Both the position numbers and the translations under genes were made by a program. Of a stretch of DNA of 64,000 nucleotides, positions 38,402 through 50,029 are shown piece after piece. Location of the stretch: assembly GCF_003935375.1 (NCBI RefSeq), contig NZ_RHQM01000007.1:62001-126000 (forward strand), in the 5' to 3' direction. The notes under the pieces are model-generated. The model had not been told where the DNA came from and did no database searches. It worked only from the letters and a program-made list of their open reading frames with translations. This DNA comes from Stutzerimonas xanthomarina (GTDB taxonomy: Bacteria > Pseudomonadota > Gammaproteobacteria > Pseudomonadales > Pseudomonadaceae). The first letter of the stretch is position 1. Every line of letters starts with the position of its first letter.

Positions 38402-39787
38402 TTATTCAGCAAGACGCCATGTCGTTCCGCCTTTGCCATCCTCCAGCACCACCCCCATCGCGGTGAGCTGGTCGCGGATACGATCGGATTCGGCCCAGTT
38501 CTTTTCAGCTCGAGCCGTGAGGCGCGCAGCGATCAACGCCTCGACCTCGGAGGCATCGACCTTGCCCGCCGCACCAGCTTGCAGGAAGGCTTCAGGCTCA
38601 AGCTGCAGCACGCCCAATACGCCCGCCAGCTCCTTGAGACGTGCAGCCAACGCCGCAGCTGCGGCCAGATCAGACTCACGCAGACGGTTCACCTCACGGA
38701 TCATCTCGAACAGCACCGCGCAGGCTTCCGGCGAGTTGAAGTCGTCGTTCATCGCCACGCCGAAGCGCGCGATGAACTCGTCGCCACCGCCCGGCGTCGC
38801 CTCAGGCAGGCCCTTGAGGCCGTTGTAGAAGCGCTCCAGAGCGCCCTTGGCCTCGCGCAGGCTGTCTTCGGAGTAGTTGATTGGGCTGCGATAGTGGCTG
38901 GAAACCAGCAGATAGCGCACGACCTCAGGATGGTACTTTTCCAGCACTTCCCGAATGGTGAAGAAGTTGCCCAGGCTCTTGGACATCTTCTCGCCATCGA
39001 CACGCACCGCGCCGGCGTGCATCCAGGCATTGGCGTACTGCTTGCCAGTGGCTGCTTCACTTTGGGCAATCTCGTTCTCATGGTGCGGGAACACCAGGTC
39101 CGGACCACCGCCATGAATGTCGAAGGTCTCGCCTAGGCAGCAGGTCGACATCACCGAGCATTCGATATGCCAGCCCGGACGACCGGCACCCCAAGGCGAA
39201 TCCCAGCTCGGTTCACCTGGCTTGGCGCCCTTCCACAGTACGAAGTCCAGCGGATCTTCCTTGGCTTCGTCCACCTCGATGCGCGCGCCGATCTTCAGGT
39301 CCTCGATCTTGCGCCGCGACAGCTTGCCGTAACCGACGAACTTGCCGACCCGGTAATAGACATCACCATTGCCCGGCGCATAAGCGAAGCCCTTGTCGAT
39401 GAGCGTCTGGATCATCGTGTGCATGCCGGCGATATGGTCAGTCGCACGCGGCTCGATATCCGGACGCAGTACGTTGAGGCGGGTCTCGTCCTCGTGCATG
39501 GCGGCGATCATTCTCTCGACCAGCGCCTGGAACGGCTCGCCGTTCTCGCTGGCACGGCGGATGATCTTGTCGTCGATGTCGGTGATGTTACGCACGTAGG
39601 TCACGTCGTAGCCGCGGTGGCGCAGCCAACGGGTGACCACGTCGAACGCGACCATCACCCGTGCATGACCGATGTGGCAGAAGTCATAGACCGTCATGCC
39701 ACAGACGTACATACGCACCTTGTTGCCTTCCAGCGGGCGGAACGCTTCCTTGGTCTTGGTCAGCGTGTTGTAGATCGACAGCGCCAT
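38402..39787 (-). CDS. cysS: Cysteinyl-tRNA synthetase
   Basis: A 461-residue class I synthetase. The [15 protein letters not shown] region holds the zinc Cys and the HIGH motif, KMSKSLGN is the KMSKS loop, and the remaining zinc ligands are in SVMSTCCLG and HHENE. Two adjacent ATGs (39790, 39787) overlap the glnS stop. The second has the better spacing from GGGG, but either is possible. It is cotranscribed with glnS. Confidence 0.97.
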   Translation of the reverse strand: MALSIYNTLTKTKEAFRPLEGNKVRMYVCGMTVYDFCHIGHARVMVAFDVVTRWLRHRGYDVTYVRNITDIDDKIIRRASENGEPFQALVERMIAAMHEDETRLNVLRPDIEPRATDHIAGMHTMIQTLIDKGFAYAPGNGDVYYRVGKFVGYGKLSRRKIEDLKIGARIEVDEAKEDPLDFVLWKGAKPGEPSWDSPWGAGRPGWHIECSVMSTCCLGETFDIHGGGPDLVFPHHENEIAQSEAATGKQYANAWMHAGAVRVDGEKMSKSLGNFFTIREVLEKYHPEVVRYLLVSSHYRSPINYSEDSLREAKGALERFYNGLKGLPEATPGGGDEFIARFGVAMNDDFNSPEACAVLFEMIREVNRLRESDLAAAAALAARLKELAGVLGVLQLEPEAFLQAGAAGKVDASEVEALIAARLTARAEKNWAESDRIRDQLTAMGVVLEDGKGGTTWRLAE

Positions 39788-41454
39788 CATTGACCCCAGG
39801 AGTCACGCAGCGTGACGGTGCGGTTGAACACGGGAGCGCCCGGCTTGCTGTCCTTCATGTCGGCGCAGAAATAGCCTTCGCGTTCAAACTGGAACCGCTC
39901 TTCAGGTTCGGCACTGGCCAGCGACGGCTCGGCACGGCACCCCTTGAGCACAACCAGCGACTCCAGATTGATGTTGTCGAGAAAGCTACCGCCCTCCTCG
40001 TCCTTTTCCGGATTGGCCGAGCGGAACAGGCGATCGTACAGACGCACCTCGCACTCGACGCTCTCGGCGGCCGGCACCCAGTGGATGACGCCCTTGACCT
40101 TGCGCCCCTCCGGATTCTTGCCGAGGGTGTTCTCGTCATAGGAACAGCGCAGCTCGACGACATTGCCCTGATCATCCTTCACGGCTTCATCGGCACGGAT
40201 GACGTAGCTGCCGCGCAGGCGCACTTCGCCGTCCGGAATCAAGCGTTTGAACCCAGCCGGAGGGACTTCCTCGAAGTCGCCGGCGTCGATGTAGAGTTCC
40301 CGGCTGAATGGCAGCACCCGCACGCCCATATCCTGCTTGGGATGGCGCGGCAGCTCGAGGTTCTCGACCTGGCCTTCCGGGTAGTTGGTAATCACCACCT
40401 TGAGCGGCTTGAGCACGCACATCGCACGGGCTGCATTGGCATCAAGATCTTCGCGGATGGCGAACTCCAGCATGCCGATGTCGACGACGCCACCGGCGCG
40501 ATTCACACCGATCATGTCGCAGAAATTGCGGATCGACGCCGGGGTGTAACCGCGACGACGAAAGCCAGAAAGCGTCGACATCCTCGGATCGTCCCAGCCG
40601 TTCACGTGCTTCTCATCGACCAGCTGCTTGAGCTTGCGCTTGCTGGTGATGGTGTAGTTCAGGTTGAGGCGGGCGAATTCGTACTGACGCGGCTGCGCCG
40701 GCACCGGCAAGTTGGCCAGGAACCACTCGTACAGCGGCCGGTGATCCTCGAATTCCAATGTACAGATCGAATGCGTGATGCCCTCGATGGCATCCGACTG
40801 ACCATGGGTGAAATCGTAGCTGGGGTAGATGCACCACTTGTCGCCGGTCTGGTGATGGTGCGCATGGCGAATGCGATAGAGGATCGGGTCGCGCAGGTTC
40901 ATGTTGGGCGAAGCCATGTCGATCTTCGCCCGCAGCGCACGGGCGCCATCCGGGAATTCACCGGCTTTCATGCGCGCGAAGAGATCGAGGTTTTCCTCCA
41001 CCGACCGCTCGCGGAACGGACTGTTCTTGCCGGGCTCGGTCAGGCTGCCGCGATACTCACGCGCTTGCTCAGGCGTCAGATCACAGACATAGGCCTTGCC
41101 CGCCTTGATCAGATGGACAGCCCACTCGTGCAGCTGATCAAAATAGTTGGAGGCATAGCGCTCCTCGCCCGCCCACTGAAAGCCCAGCCATTCGACATCA
41201 CTCTTGATGGCATCGATGTACTCCTGGTCTTCCTTAGCCGGGTTGGTGTCATCGAAGCGCAGGTTGCACTCGCCACCGAACTCCTTCGCCAGGCCGAAAT
41301 TCAGGCAGATCGATTTGGCGTGGCCGATATGCAGATAGCCATTGGGCTCAGGCGGGAAGCGGGTGACGATCTTGGCGTGCTTGCCGGAGTCCAGGTCGGC
41401 CTGGACGATCGGACGGAGAAAGTTGCTAGCGGCGGGAGTCTCGGGCTTGCTCAT
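39787..41454 (-). CDS. glnS: Glutaminyl-tRNA synthetase
   Basis: A 555-residue class I synthetase. [16 protein letters not shown] carries the HIGH motif, MSKRKL-type motif appears as [11 protein letters not shown], and the C-terminal beta-barrel anticodon domains follow. The start at 41454 ([12 protein letters not shown]) gives the E. coli length; the longer frame to 41676 runs antisense to nothing conserved. It leads into cysS. Confidence 0.97.
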   Translation of the reverse strand: MSKPETPAASNFLRPIVQADLDSGKHAKIVTRFPPEPNGYLHIGHAKSICLNFGLAKEFGGECNLRFDDTNPAKEDQEYIDAIKSDVEWLGFQWAGEERYASNYFDQLHEWAVHLIKAGKAYVCDLTPEQAREYRGSLTEPGKNSPFRERSVEENLDLFARMKAGEFPDGARALRAKIDMASPNMNLRDPILYRIRHAHHHQTGDKWCIYPSYDFTHGQSDAIEGITHSICTLEFEDHRPLYEWFLANLPVPAQPRQYEFARLNLNYTITSKRKLKQLVDEKHVNGWDDPRMSTLSGFRRRGYTPASIRNFCDMIGVNRAGGVVDIGMLEFAIREDLDANAARAMCVLKPLKVVITNYPEGQVENLELPRHPKQDMGVRVLPFSRELYIDAGDFEEVPPAGFKRLIPDGEVRLRGSYVIRADEAVKDDQGNVVELRCSYDENTLGKNPEGRKVKGVIHWVPAAESVECEVRLYDRLFRSANPEKDEEGGSFLDNINLESLVVLKGCRAEPSLASAEPEERFQFEREGYFCADMKDSKPGAPVFNRTVTLRDSWGQ

Positions 41455-41656
41455 GATGTCCTTAACGATCAGCGAGTGCGGCTCAGGGTAGGCCGACCAA
41501 ATCAAAGCGCTTATCATAGCGGACCCGTCAACCCCCTGACAGAGCAATGCGCCCAAGGCGGCACTGCCATCAGCGCCTGACGGCATTCGGTACGACGACC
41601 CTTGCAGCGGCCTGTCCCGCACTTGGCCAGCCCCACGAAAACGGAATCTCTCCCCG

Positions 41657-42151
41657 ATGATCAAACTGCACACCAACTACGGCGTCATCACCGTCAACCT
41701 GTTCGAAGACAAGGCACCGGAGACCACTGCCAACTTCAAGGAATACGTGAAGAGCGGCCACTACGACGGCACCATCTTCCACCGCGTGATCAGCAACTTC
41801 ATGATCCAGGGCGGCGGTTTCGAGTCTGGCATGAAGCAGAAGCCGACTCGAGCCCCTATCAAGAACGAGGCCAACAACGGCCTGTCGAACAAGACCGGCA
41901 CCCTGGCCATGGCCCGCACCATGGAGCCGCACTCTGCCTCCGCGCAGTTCTTCATCAACGTGAAAGACAACGACTTCCTCGACCACAGCGCGCCAACCGT
42001 TCAGGGCTGGGGTTACGCCGTATTCGGCGAGGTGACCGAAGGCATGGACGTGGTCGAGAAGATCAAGGCCGTGGCGACCACCATGAAATCCGGTCACCAG
42101 GACGTTCCAGTGGAAGACGTGGTAATCGAGAAAGCGGAAATCGTCGAGTAA
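41657..42151 (+). CDS. ppiB: PpiB, cytoplasmic cyclophilin-type peptidyl-prolyl isomerase
   Basis: A 164-residue cyclophilin without a signal peptide. The active-site segments [32 protein letters not shown] and [11 protein letters not shown] are conserved. It is divergent from glnS and followed after six bases by lpxH, the usual pairing in pseudomonads. Confidence 0.96.
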   Translation: MIKLHTNYGVITVNLFEDKAPETTANFKEYVKSGHYDGTIFHRVISNFMIQGGGFESGMKQKPTRAPIKNEANNGLSNKTGTLAMARTMEPHSASAQFFINVKDNDFLDHSAPTVQGWGYAVFGEVTEGMDVVEKIKAVATTMKSGHQDVPVEDVVIEKAEIVE

Positions 42152-42157
42152 TCGCGA

Positions 42158-42880
42158 GTGATTCTGCTGATCTCCGATCTGCACCTGGAAGAGGAACGCC
42201 CGGACATTACCCGGGCGTTTCTGCATTTTCTCGCCACTCGCGCGCGCCAGGCCGAAGCGCTGTACATACTCGGCGACTTTTTTGAGGTCTGGATCGGCGA
42301 CGATGCCATGACACCCTTCCAGCAATCGATCGCCGACGCGTTACGCGCCCTGAGCGAACGCGGTACGCGCATTTACCTGATGCACGGCAACCGTGACTTC
42401 ATGCTGGGCAAGGGCTTCTGCCGCGCGGCGGGCTGTACGCTGCTGGGCGACCCGAGTGTGGTCGAGCTCGGCGGTGAGCGCGTCCTGCTGATGCATGGCG
42501 ACAGCCTGTGCACCCGCGACGAAGGCTACATGCGGCTACGGCGTTTGCTGCGCAATCCGCTCAGCCTGTTCATCCTGCGTAATCTGCCGCTGTCCACTCG
42601 CCGAAAACTCGCGCGCAAGCTGCGCAATGAAAGTCGCGCCCAGACGCGCATGAAGGCTTCGGACATCATCGATGTCACCCCGGAGCTGATCCCTCGAGTA
42701 CTCGCCGAGCATGGCGTGCGGACCCTGATCCACGGCCACACCCATCGCCCCGCAACACATGAACTGGAAGTCGACGGCCGTCCGGCGCAGCGAATCGTGC
42801 TCGGCGATTGGGACCAGCAAGGCTGGGCGTTACAGGTCGACGAGAGCGGCTTTCAGCAAGCCCCGTTCGATCTGAACTAA
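42158..42880 (+). CDS. lpxH: LpxH, UDP-2,3-diacylglucosamine pyrophosphatase
   Basis: A 240-residue peripheral membrane phosphoesterase of lipid A synthesis. The metal-binding motifs are [21 protein letters not shown] and [11 protein letters not shown] start at 42158 places [12 protein letters not shown] at the family N-terminus. Its end overlaps the convergent miaE end by four bases. Confidence 0.95.
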   Translation: MILLISDLHLEEERPDITRAFLHFLATRARQAEALYILGDFFEVWIGDDAMTPFQQSIADALRALSERGTRIYLMHGNRDFMLGKGFCRAAGCTLLGDPSVVELGGERVLLMHGDSLCTRDEGYMRLRRLLRNPLSLFILRNLPLSTRRKLARKLRNESRAQTRMKASDIIDVTPELIPRVLAEHGVRTLIHGHTHRPATHELEVDGRPAQRIVLGDWDQQGWALQVDESGFQQAPFDLN

Positions 42881-43482
42881 GCCGCCAGCGGCACGCCGCT
42901 GTGGAAGCGAAACTCGGCGTCCGGGCTTTCGATGAGCTCGCGCTCGCGTTCACGTACCCGAATGATCGCCGCATCGACATCGGCCGCATCGCCATATTGG
43001 TACGCCAGCTTGAGATAGTCCTGAAAGTGCCGCGCTTCCGACTTGAGCAGCCCGTGATAGAACTTGCCCAGCTCCTCATCCAGATGCGGCACCAACATGG
43101 CGAAACGCTCACAGGAGCGTGCCTCGATAAAGGCACCGATCACCAGCGTATCAGTCAGTCGGTACGGCTCATGATTGCGTACGAGTTCACGCAGGCCGGC
43201 TGCATAGCGTGACGACCCAACGTTCCGCAGCTGGATCTCACGTCGGCGAATGATTGCCAGTACCTGCTCGAAATGACGCAGCTCCTCACGGGCGAGGCGC
43301 GACATCTTGTTCTGCAGGTCCGGTTTGTCAACGTAGCGGAACATCAACTGGAACGCCGCACCTGCCGCCTTCTTCTCGCAGTTTCCATGATCGATGAGCA
43401 TCACATCCTGATTCTGCAACGCTGCATCCACCCATGCGGCGGGTGTGGCACAACCGAGGAATTCGTTGAGATCAGGAAGCAT
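42877..43482 (-). CDS. miaE: MiaE, tRNA-(ms2io6A37) hydroxylase
   Basis: A 201-residue diiron hydroxylase that converts ms2i6A37 to ms2io6A37 in tRNA. The ferritin-like ligand motifs EELRHFEQV and [10 protein letters not shown], with Glu in IEARSCERF, match the family. It is convergent with lpxH and has its own promoter in the 178-base gap before the stress protein gene. Confidence 0.93.
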   Translation of the reverse strand: MLPDLNEFLGCATPAAWVDAALQNQDVMLIDHGNCEKKAAGAAFQLMFRYVDKPDLQNKMSRLAREELRHFEQVLAIIRRREIQLRNVGSSRYAAGLRELVRNHEPYRLTDTLVIGAFIEARSCERFAMLVPHLDEELGKFYHGLLKSEARHFQDYLKLAYQYGDAADVDAAIIRVRERERELIESPDAEFRFHSGVPLAA

Positions 43483-43660
43483 GTCTAGCCTTGCATATTC
43501 AGGAACTTAATAAGCCGACAGTTAAATGGCACCGCCGGACACCGGACGGGCATTATTGCGAATGCCGCGCGGAGCAGCCAGCCTTGCTTGATATACATCA
43601 CGGCCGGCATCGCAGGCTTGTCTATAGTTGACCAACCTGAATCTGGAAATGGAGCCGATC

Positions 43661-44521
43661 ATGCAAGCCATTCGCTGCATCCTCGTGGTAATTGACCCGA
43701 ACCAGCCGCAAGAGCTGGCACTCAAACGTGCGCGACTGATCGCAAGTGTCAGCCAGTCCCGCCTGCACCTGCTGGTGTGCGATACCAAGCACGACCACGG
43801 TGCCCACCTGACCGCACTGAGCGAACAGCTGGCTAGCGAGGGCCATCGGGTGTCCACCCAGCAGGCGTGGCACGAGAGCATCCATCAGACCATCATCAAC
43901 GTGCAGCAGACCGAAGGTTGCGGGTTGGTCGTCAAGCAGCACGTGCCGGACAACCCCCTCAAGCGCGCCCTGCTCACTCCCGAGGACTGGAAGCTGCTGC
44001 GTTATTGCCCCAGCCCGGTGCTGATGGTGAAAACTGACAAGCCATGGACAGGTGGAAACATTCTCGCCGCGGTGGACGTCGGCAACGCCGATCTGGAACA
44101 CCGCACGCTGCACGCGACCATCATCAATCACGGCTACGAGATCGCCAGCCTCGCCGACGGCAAGCTGCACGTCATCAGTGCGCATCCTTCAGCGATGCTT
44201 TCCGCCGCCGACCCGGCGTTCCAACTCAAGGAAACCATCGAAGCTCGGTATAGAGATGCCTGCAAGCAGTTCCAGGAAGAGTTTCAGATTCCTGACGCTC
44301 AGCTACATGTCGAGGAAGGCCCTGCCGATGCACTGATTCCGCGCGTTTGCCACCAGCTCAAGGCAGTCGTCACAGTGATCGGCACGGTGGCGAGGACCGG
44401 ATTCTCTGGCGCGCTGATGGGTAACACTGCCGAGGTGGTGCTCGACACGCTGGAAAGCGATGTCCTGGTACTCAAGCCCAACGACATCATCGATCACCTC
44501 GAAGACCTGGTTCGCCACTGA
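43661..44521 (+). CDS. Tandem-domain universal stress protein (UspE-like)
   Basis: A 286-residue cytoplasmic protein with two Usp domains. The first starts IRCILVVIDPN. The second starts GGNILAAVDVGN and ends with the nucleotide-loop-like GTVARTGFSGALMGNTAEVVLD. It probably binds ATP or acts in survival under energy or oxygen limitation, as known for the family. GGAG six bases before ATG 43661 sets the start. Confidence 0.9.
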   Translation: MQAIRCILVVIDPNQPQELALKRARLIASVSQSRLHLLVCDTKHDHGAHLTALSEQLASEGHRVSTQQAWHESIHQTIINVQQTEGCGLVVKQHVPDNPLKRALLTPEDWKLLRYCPSPVLMVKTDKPWTGGNILAAVDVGNADLEHRTLHATIINHGYEIASLADGKLHVISAHPSAMLSAADPAFQLKETIEARYRDACKQFQEEFQIPDAQLHVEEGPADALIPRVCHQLKAVVTVIGTVARTGFSGALMGNTAEVVLDTLESDVLVLKPNDIIDHLEDLVRH

Positions 44522-44562
44522 GTCAGACCGCTCCGAACGAAAGCGCTGGCCCGCGGGCTTCA

Positions 44563-45039
44563 TCAGACCCTGAAGTCGATACCTTCCGCTAGAAAGCGTG
44601 GCGCGATGTAGCGTTCGTAATGAGCCTCGGAAAGCAGGAAGAACTCCTGATCGATCGCGTCGCGCAGTTCAGGCAGCGGTCGATCACGGAATTCGGGTAG
44701 CAAAGCAACGCCATAGGCTTCGAGCTGCTGAATCAGCCGCGCACCGCGCGCGATCAACTGATAGGCCCAGCAGTAGGGAGACTGCTCCACTACAAAGCGG
44801 ATCTGCCGAGCCTCCAGCTGCTGGCGCAACAGCTGAGCATCGAACACTTCGAGTTTGGCCGTCATGACCTGCGCCAGGAGGATTTCCAGACGCCGCCATA
44901 CCGCCCGCTTTTCCTCTTCGCCATAGGCGTTCCAGTTAACCACCTCATGATGGAATCGCTTGCACCCACGGCAGACGATATCGCCGTACACCGTCGAGCA
45001 CAGACCAATGCAAGGGGTTTTGATGCGCTGTGAGGACAT
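44563..45039 (-). CDS. DUF1289-family protein
   Basis: A 158-residue protein beginning with the Cys-rich DUF1289 motif KTPCIGLCSTVYGDIVCRGCKRFHHEV, which probably binds a metal. The C-terminal two-thirds is a helical region without recognised motifs. Function unknown. It is convergent with the stress protein gene. Confidence 0.85.
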   Translation of the reverse strand: MSSQRIKTPCIGLCSTVYGDIVCRGCKRFHHEVVNWNAYGEEEKRAVWRRLEILLAQVMTAKLEVFDAQLLRQQLEARQIRFVVEQSPYCWAYQLIARGARLIQQLEAYGVALLPEFRDRPLPELRDAIDQEFFLLSEAHYERYIAPRFLAEGIDFRV

Positions 45040-45447
45040 GACCGAAGCAGGTTGATGGCGGGCCGAGCATCTTAGACTTTTGTCCTACCAGGGTCATCTT
45101 TGTTTAAAGCGTGGCCCCCTCTTGCGCCGCCACAAGCCCAGGCCCCGCGGGCCCGAGCGAAATCTTTTCACGCAAGCTCACGACGCCCTTGGCGGCAGCC
45201 GTCGCTGGCGCTCGACTTAACTTTTGGGGCCATTTCCAGTAGTATCGGCCCGCCGTTTTTGGCGCCACATTCCATACGAAGCTGTTTTCAAAGCGTCACG
45301 AGCACAGTTGAACCGGCTGCGTGCCGGATGCGCAGATTTATCTTTACCCTGCCCATCCGGCCTCGCCCGCCCGGCGTAAAACTTTGAAAACAGCTTCCGG
45401 ATGCGCGTCCCGAAACACCCAAGGGACCAATGATGAGGGTAAAAACT
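45040..45447 (+). promoter_or_regulatory. acnB upstream region with a 16-base perfect inverted repeat
   Basis: GAAGCTGTTTTCAAAG (45278-45293) is the exact reverse complement of CTTTGAAAACAGCTTC (45382-45397), with 88 bases between. The right arm ends about 50 bases before the acnB start. If both arms are transcribed they can close a long stem in the leader. The remaining bases of this 408-base gap show no gene. Confidence 0.65.
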
Positions 45448-48057
45448 GTGCTTGAAGCCTATCGCAAACACGTAGAAGAGCGTGCCGCCCAGGGCGTCGT
45501 GCCCCAGCCGCTGAACGCCGAGCAAACCGCAGGCCTGGTTGAGCTGCTGAAGAATCCGCCAGCCGGCGAAGAAGAATTCCTCGTTGACCTGATCACTAAC
45601 CGCGTCCCCGCTGGCGTCGACGAAGCCGCCTACGTCAAGGCCGGCTTCCTGTCCGCCCTGGCCAAAGGTGAAACCTCCTCGCCATTGCTGAGCAAGCAGC
45701 GCGCTGTCGAACTGCTGGGCACCATGCAGGGCGGCTACAACATCGCCACTCTGGTCGAGCTGCTGGATAACGCCGAACTGGCCGCCGTTGCCGCCGAGCA
45801 ACTGAAGCACACCCTGCTGATGTTCGACGCTTTCCACGACGTGGCCGAAAAGGCCAAGGCCGGTAACGAGCATGCCAAGGCTGTGATGCAGTCCTGGGCC
45901 GAAGGCGAGTGGTTCACCAACCGCCCGGCAGTTGCCGAAAAAGTTTCCCTGTCCGTATTCAAGGTCACTGGCGAAACCAACACCGACGATCTGTCGCCTG
46001 CTCCAGACGCCTGGTCGCGCCCTGACATCCCACTGCACGCGCTGGCCATGCTGAAAATGGCCCGTGAAGGCATCAACCCGGACGTACCGGGCTCGGTCGG
46101 CCCAATCAAGCAGATGGAAGAACTGAAAGCCAAGGGCTTCCCAGTTGCTTATGTCGGCGACGTGGTCGGTACCGGCTCCTCGCGCAAGTCGGCTACCAAC
46201 TCCGTGCTATGGTTCTTCGGTGACGACATCCCGAACGTGCCGAACAAGCGCGCCGGTGGCTTCTGCTTCGGCACAAAGATCGCCCCGATCTTCTACAACA
46301 CCATGGAAGATGCCGGTGCCCTGCCGATCGAATTCGACTGCAGCAACCTGGCCATGGGCGACGTGATCGACGTCTATCCATACGCTGGCAAGGTTTGCAA
46401 GCATGGCACCGATGAAGTCGTCACCACTTTCGAACTGAAGACCGACGTCCTGCTGGACGAAGTCCGTGCTGGCGGTCGTATTCCGCTGATCATCGGCCGC
46501 GGCCTGACCGAGAAGGCCCGCGCCGAGCTGGGTCTGGCACCGTCCACCCTGTTCAAGAAGCCGGAAGCGCCGACTGACAGTGGCAAAGGTTTCACCCTCG
46601 CGCAGAAGATGGTCGGTCGCGCCTGCGGCTTGCCGGAAGGCAAGGGCGTTCGTCCAGGCACCTACTGCGAACCGAAGATGACCACCGTCGGCTCCCAGGA
46701 CACCACTGGCCCGATGACTCGCGACGAGCTGAAAGACCTGGCTTGCCTGGGCTTCTCCGCCGATCTGGTCATGCAGTCGTTCTGCCACACAGCTGCCTAT
46801 CCAAAGCCGATCGACGTCAACACCCACCACACCCTGCCGGACTTCATCATGAACCGCAGCGGCGTGTCCCTGCGTCCGGGCGACGGCATCATCCACAGCT
46901 GGCTGAACCGCATGCTGCTGCCGGATACCGTTGGTACCGGTGGTGACTCGCACACCCGCTTCCCAATCGGCATCTCCTTCCCCGCCGGTTCCGGCCTGGT
47001 CGCCTTCGCCGCCGCCACTGGCGTCATGCCGCTGGACATGCCGGAATCCGTACTGGTTCGCTTCAAGGGTCAGATGCAGCCCGGCATCACCCTGCGTGAC
47101 CTGGTTCATGCCATCCCCTACTACGCCATTCAGCAGGGTCTGCTGACTGTCGAGAAGAAGGGCAAGAAGAACATCTTCTCCGGTCGCATTCTCGAGATCG
47201 AAGGTCTCAACCAACTGACCGTGGAGCAGGCATTCGAGCTGTCCGACGCCTCCGCCGAGCGTTCGGCTGCCGGCTGCACCATCAAGCTGCCGGAAGAGTC
47301 GATCGCCGAGTACCTGAAGTCCAACATCACCATGCTGCGCTGGATGATCAGCGAAGGTTACGGTGATGCCCGCACCCTGGAGCGCCGCGCTCAAGCGATG
47401 GAAGCGTGGGTCGCCGATCCGAAGCTGCTGGAAGCAGATAAGGACGCCGAATACGCTGCAGTGATCGAAATCGACCTGGCCGAAGTGAAAGAGCCCGTGC
47501 TCTGCGCGCCGAACGACCCGGACGATGCCCGCCTGCTGTCCACCGTTGCTGGCGAGAAGATCGACGAAGTCTTCATCGGCTCCTGCATGACCAACATCGG
47601 CCACTTCCGCGCTGCCGGCAAGCTGCTCGACAAGGTCAAGGGTGGCATTCCGACCCGTCTGTGGCTGGCTCCGCCGACCAAGATGGACGCTCATCAGCTG
47701 ACCGAGGAAGGCTACTACGGCATCTACGGCAAGGCTGGCGCGCGCATGGAAATGCCGGGCTGCTCGCTGTGCATGGGTAACCAGGCTCGCGTGCAAACCG
47801 GGTCCACTGTGGTCTCTACCTCCACTCGTAACTTCCCGAATCGTCTGGGTGACGCCACTAACGTCTACCTGGCTTCGGCAGAGCTGGCGGCAGTAGCGTC
47901 CATCACCGGCAAGCTACCGACCGTCGAGGAGTACATGGAATACGCGAAGAACATCGATAGCATGGCTGCCGATATCTATCGCTACCTGTCTTTCGACCAG
48001 ATCGCCGAATTCCGTGACGCTGCGGAGAAAGCCAAGATCAAGGTCGTCGAAGTCTGA
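45448..48057 (+). CDS. acnB: AcnB, aconitate hydratase B
   Basis: An 869-residue [4Fe-4S] enzyme of the TCA cycle, also able to hydrate 2-methyl-cis-aconitate. The order is HEAT-like N-domain, swivel domain, then the catalytic domains with cluster cysteines in [14 protein letters not shown] and [15 protein letters not shown] 45448 gives [16 protein letters not shown] as in other pseudomonads. ATG 45430 with AAGGG upstream is an alternative that adds six residues. A strong terminator follows. Confidence 0.96.
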   Translation: MLEAYRKHVEERAAQGVVPQPLNAEQTAGLVELLKNPPAGEEEFLVDLITNRVPAGVDEAAYVKAGFLSALAKGETSSPLLSKQRAVELLGTMQGGYNIATLVELLDNAELAAVAAEQLKHTLLMFDAFHDVAEKAKAGNEHAKAVMQSWAEGEWFTNRPAVAEKVSLSVFKVTGETNTDDLSPAPDAWSRPDIPLHALAMLKMAREGINPDVPGSVGPIKQMEELKAKGFPVAYVGDVVGTGSSRKSATNSVLWFFGDDIPNVPNKRAGGFCFGTKIAPIFYNTMEDAGALPIEFDCSNLAMGDVIDVYPYAGKVCKHGTDEVVTTFELKTDVLLDEVRAGGRIPLIIGRGLTEKARAELGLAPSTLFKKPEAPTDSGKGFTLAQKMVGRACGLPEGKGVRPGTYCEPKMTTVGSQDTTGPMTRDELKDLACLGFSADLVMQSFCHTAAYPKPIDVNTHHTLPDFIMNRSGVSLRPGDGIIHSWLNRMLLPDTVGTGGDSHTRFPIGISFPAGSGLVAFAAATGVMPLDMPESVLVRFKGQMQPGITLRDLVHAIPYYAIQQGLLTVEKKGKKNIFSGRILEIEGLNQLTVEQAFELSDASAERSAAGCTIKLPEESIAEYLKSNITMLRWMISEGYGDARTLERRAQAMEAWVADPKLLEADKDAEYAAVIEIDLAEVKEPVLCAPNDPDDARLLSTVAGEKIDEVFIGSCMTNIGHFRAAGKLLDKVKGGIPTRLWLAPPTKMDAHQLTEEGYYGIYGKAGARMEMPGCSLCMGNQARVQTGSTVVSTSTRNFPNRLGDATNVYLASAELAAVASITGKLPTVEEYMEYAKNIDSMAADIYRYLSFDQIAEFRDAAEKAKIKVVEV

Positions 48058-48069
48058 TGACGCCGTAAG

Positions 48070-48106
48070 GCAATAAAAAACCCCGCCTCGGCGGGGTTTT
48101 TTATTG
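48070..48106 (+). terminator. acnB terminator
   Basis: A perfect stem built on CCCCGCC and GGCGGGG, flanked by A and T runs, closes the acnB transcript. The symmetric flanks would work on both strands. Confidence 0.9.
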
Positions 48107-48264
48107 CCTCCATCGGCCGCTGCACCCTTCCAATCGGAGCGGCGACCAACGCCTGTACAGCAATGCGCACCGGCCGCACCAGCCATCACCGTGCAGCACA
48201 ACCGCAGTAAGAACACCATCGAGAAAAGGGATTGCCACTAGATAGTCTTTTCCCACAGACAAAG

Positions 48265-48289
48265 AAAAGCCCGGACTAGCCGGGCTTTT
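48265..48289 (-). terminator. oprF terminator
   Basis: AAAAGCCCGG pairs with CCGGGCTTTT about 20 bases beyond the oprF stop on the minus strand. Confidence 0.88.
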
Positions 48290-48309
48290 CTAGACGTAGC
48301 TAACTCAGA

Positions 48310-49302
48310 TTACTGAACCTGAGCTTCCACTTCTGCTTCAACGCGACGGTTGATCTGACGACCTTCCTCAGTGGCGTTGTCGGCAACCGGACGGGACTCA
48401 CCGTAACCTGTGGAGTTCACGCGGCCACCCTCAACACCGTATTCGTTGACGAGAACGTTGCGCACTGCTTCGGCACGACGCTCGGACAGACGCTGGTTGT
48501 ACTGGTCAGTACCAACGGAGTCAGTGTGACCTTCAACAGTGGTGTTGGTCTGCGGGTACTGCTGCATGAAGTCAGCGAGGTTCTTGATATCGCTGTAGCT
48601 TTCTTCACGAACGCGCGACTTGTCGAAATCGAACTTGACGTCCAGTTCGACACGGACCAGCTCAGGAGCAGGCTCTGGTTCGTTGTCGACAATCGGAGCC
48701 GGAGCCGGCTCTGGAGTCGGCTCGACTGCTGCAACCTCGCGAGCACCACCACCGAAGTTCAGACCGACACCAACACCAGCCATCCACTCAGCTTCGTCTG
48801 CATCGATGTTGTACATGCCGTCGACGCTGGCCTTGGCAAAGAAGTTCTCGGTGAAGTAGTACTTCAGACCGGTACCAACATTAGCGAAGGTGCTGCTGTC
48901 ACGACCGCCACGAGTCGCCTGGCCGATGCTCTGATGAGCCACACCAGCGGAGACGTACGGACGCAGACCTACGCCTGGCGCGCCGAAGTGGTAGGCAGCA
49001 TCCAGCGAAGTAAGGCTGCCCTTGATGTTCTTGTGGCTGCCATCGGCGCCGACCGGATCCTTGGAGGTCAGGTCATGGTATTCGCCGTAGGACAGGCCCA
49101 GGGAAACATCATCGGTAAGGAAGTAGCTGGCGCCAGCGCCATAAAGCTCGCCGTCACGCTGCACGTCACGCGAGCTATCGGTGAAATAGTGCTTACCGAA
49201 CGCTTCCACCTCTACGGCGCCCTGTCCTTGGGCCAGCGCGCTGAGAGAAGTGGCGGCAACCATCGAACCGATAACGACGCCTAAGTTGTTTTTAAGTTTC
49301 AT
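48310..49302 (-). CDS. oprF: OprF, major outer-membrane porin
   Basis: A 330-residue porin with a signal peptide (cut after ALAQ), an N-terminal eight-strand barrel, a Pro/Glu/Ala-rich hinge (EPTPEPAPAPIVDNEPEPAPE) and a C-terminal OmpA peptidoglycan-binding domain (NTTVEGHTDSVGTDQYNQRLS). It anchors the outer membrane and allows slow solute diffusion. The gene follows sigX, which activates it in Pseudomonas. The four-cysteine insert of P. aeruginosa OprF is absent. Confidence 0.97.
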   Translation of the reverse strand: MKLKNNLGVVIGSMVAATSLSALAQGQGAVEVEAFGKHYFTDSSRDVQRDGELYGAGASYFLTDDVSLGLSYGEYHDLTSKDPVGADGSHKNIKGSLTSLDAAYHFGAPGVGLRPYVSAGVAHQSIGQATRGGRDSSTFANVGTGLKYYFTENFFAKASVDGMYNIDADEAEWMAGVGVGLNFGGGAREVAAVEPTPEPAPAPIVDNEPEPAPELVRVELDVKFDFDKSRVREESYSDIKNLADFMQQYPQTNTTVEGHTDSVGTDQYNQRLSERRAEAVRNVLVNEYGVEGGRVNSTGYGESRPVADNATEEGRQINRRVEAEVEAQVQ

Positions 49303-49340
49303 CCGTAAATCCCCATCTGGTGGTTAGAGTCAGAACAATC

Positions 49341-49352
49341 TAAGGAAACCGG
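49341..49352 (-). promoter_or_regulatory. 12-base element upstream of oprF, repeated upstream of sigX
   Basis: On the minus strand CCGGTTTCCTTA, 39 bases before the oprF ATG. The same 12 bases recur at 50030-50041, 38 bases before the sigX ATG. Farther upstream of oprF the minus strand has GGAAACTT, resembling an ECF -35 box. A shared regulator or shared leader element is inferred. Confidence 0.5.
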
Positions 49353-49401
49353 CTGTCTGTATGCCCAAGCTGTTCGCAAGGTATAAGACAAGTTTCCAGG
49401 A

Positions 49402-49992
49402 TTAAGTTTCAGTAGTATCGGAAAATTTTTCCCGCAGCTTATCGAGCGCACGCTTGTATCGCATCTTCGTTGCACTCAAACCCATATGCATGATGCCCGC
49501 GATTTCTTGAAACTCAAGTTCAGCAACAAAACGCAACACCAGTATCTCTCGATCGATCGGATTCACATGCACGAGCCACCGGTCGAGCCCAGTCTTCTCC
49601 TCGATTCTCGGCGCCTTCTCGTCGGATGCCTCTTCAAGCGGGTCGAGGCTGAGTGCGTCAAGCAAACGCCGCTTGCGGCGCTCCTTGCGATATTGAGTAA
49701 TGCATTCATTATAAGTGATGCTATATAGCCACGTCTTGAATTTCGATTTGCCCTCGAAGTTTTTCAGCCCATATAAAACCTTGAGCATAACTTCCTGACA
49801 TACATCGTCGGCGTCCCGCTCGTTCCCCAAGTAACGCGCACATACATTGAACAGTGTGCGCTGATATCGCCGCATAAGCTCTTCATATGCACGCGTTATA
49901 TGAAATAGTTCGACATGAGCATGCTGCACCAGCTCTTCGTCGGTGAGCTGGCGAGGGTCGTAGCGCGATATGGACGATGGGGTTTTAGTCAA
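49402..49992 (-). CDS. sigX: SigX, ECF sigma factor
   Basis: A 196-residue ECF sigma factor. Region 2 includes FNVCARYLGNERDADDVCQEVMLK and FKTWLYSITYNECI. Region 4 includes ILVLRFVAELEFQEIAGIMHMG and TKMRYKRALDKLRE. It controls oprF and membrane fluidity genes in Pseudomonas. No anti-sigma gene is adjacent; the neighbours cmpX and cfrX are conserved instead. Confidence 0.95.
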   Translation of the reverse strand: MTKTPSSISRYDPRQLTDEELVQHAHVELFHITRAYEELMRRYQRTLFNVCARYLGNERDADDVCQEVMLKVLYGLKNFEGKSKFKTWLYSITYNECITQYRKERRKRRLLDALSLDPLEEASDEKAPRIEEKTGLDRWLVHVNPIDREILVLRFVAELEFQEIAGIMHMGLSATKMRYKRALDKLREKFSDTTET

Positions 49993-50029
49993 GACGCTTC
50001 GAGCCGGCAGTCGGGGGCACGGCCACCAT

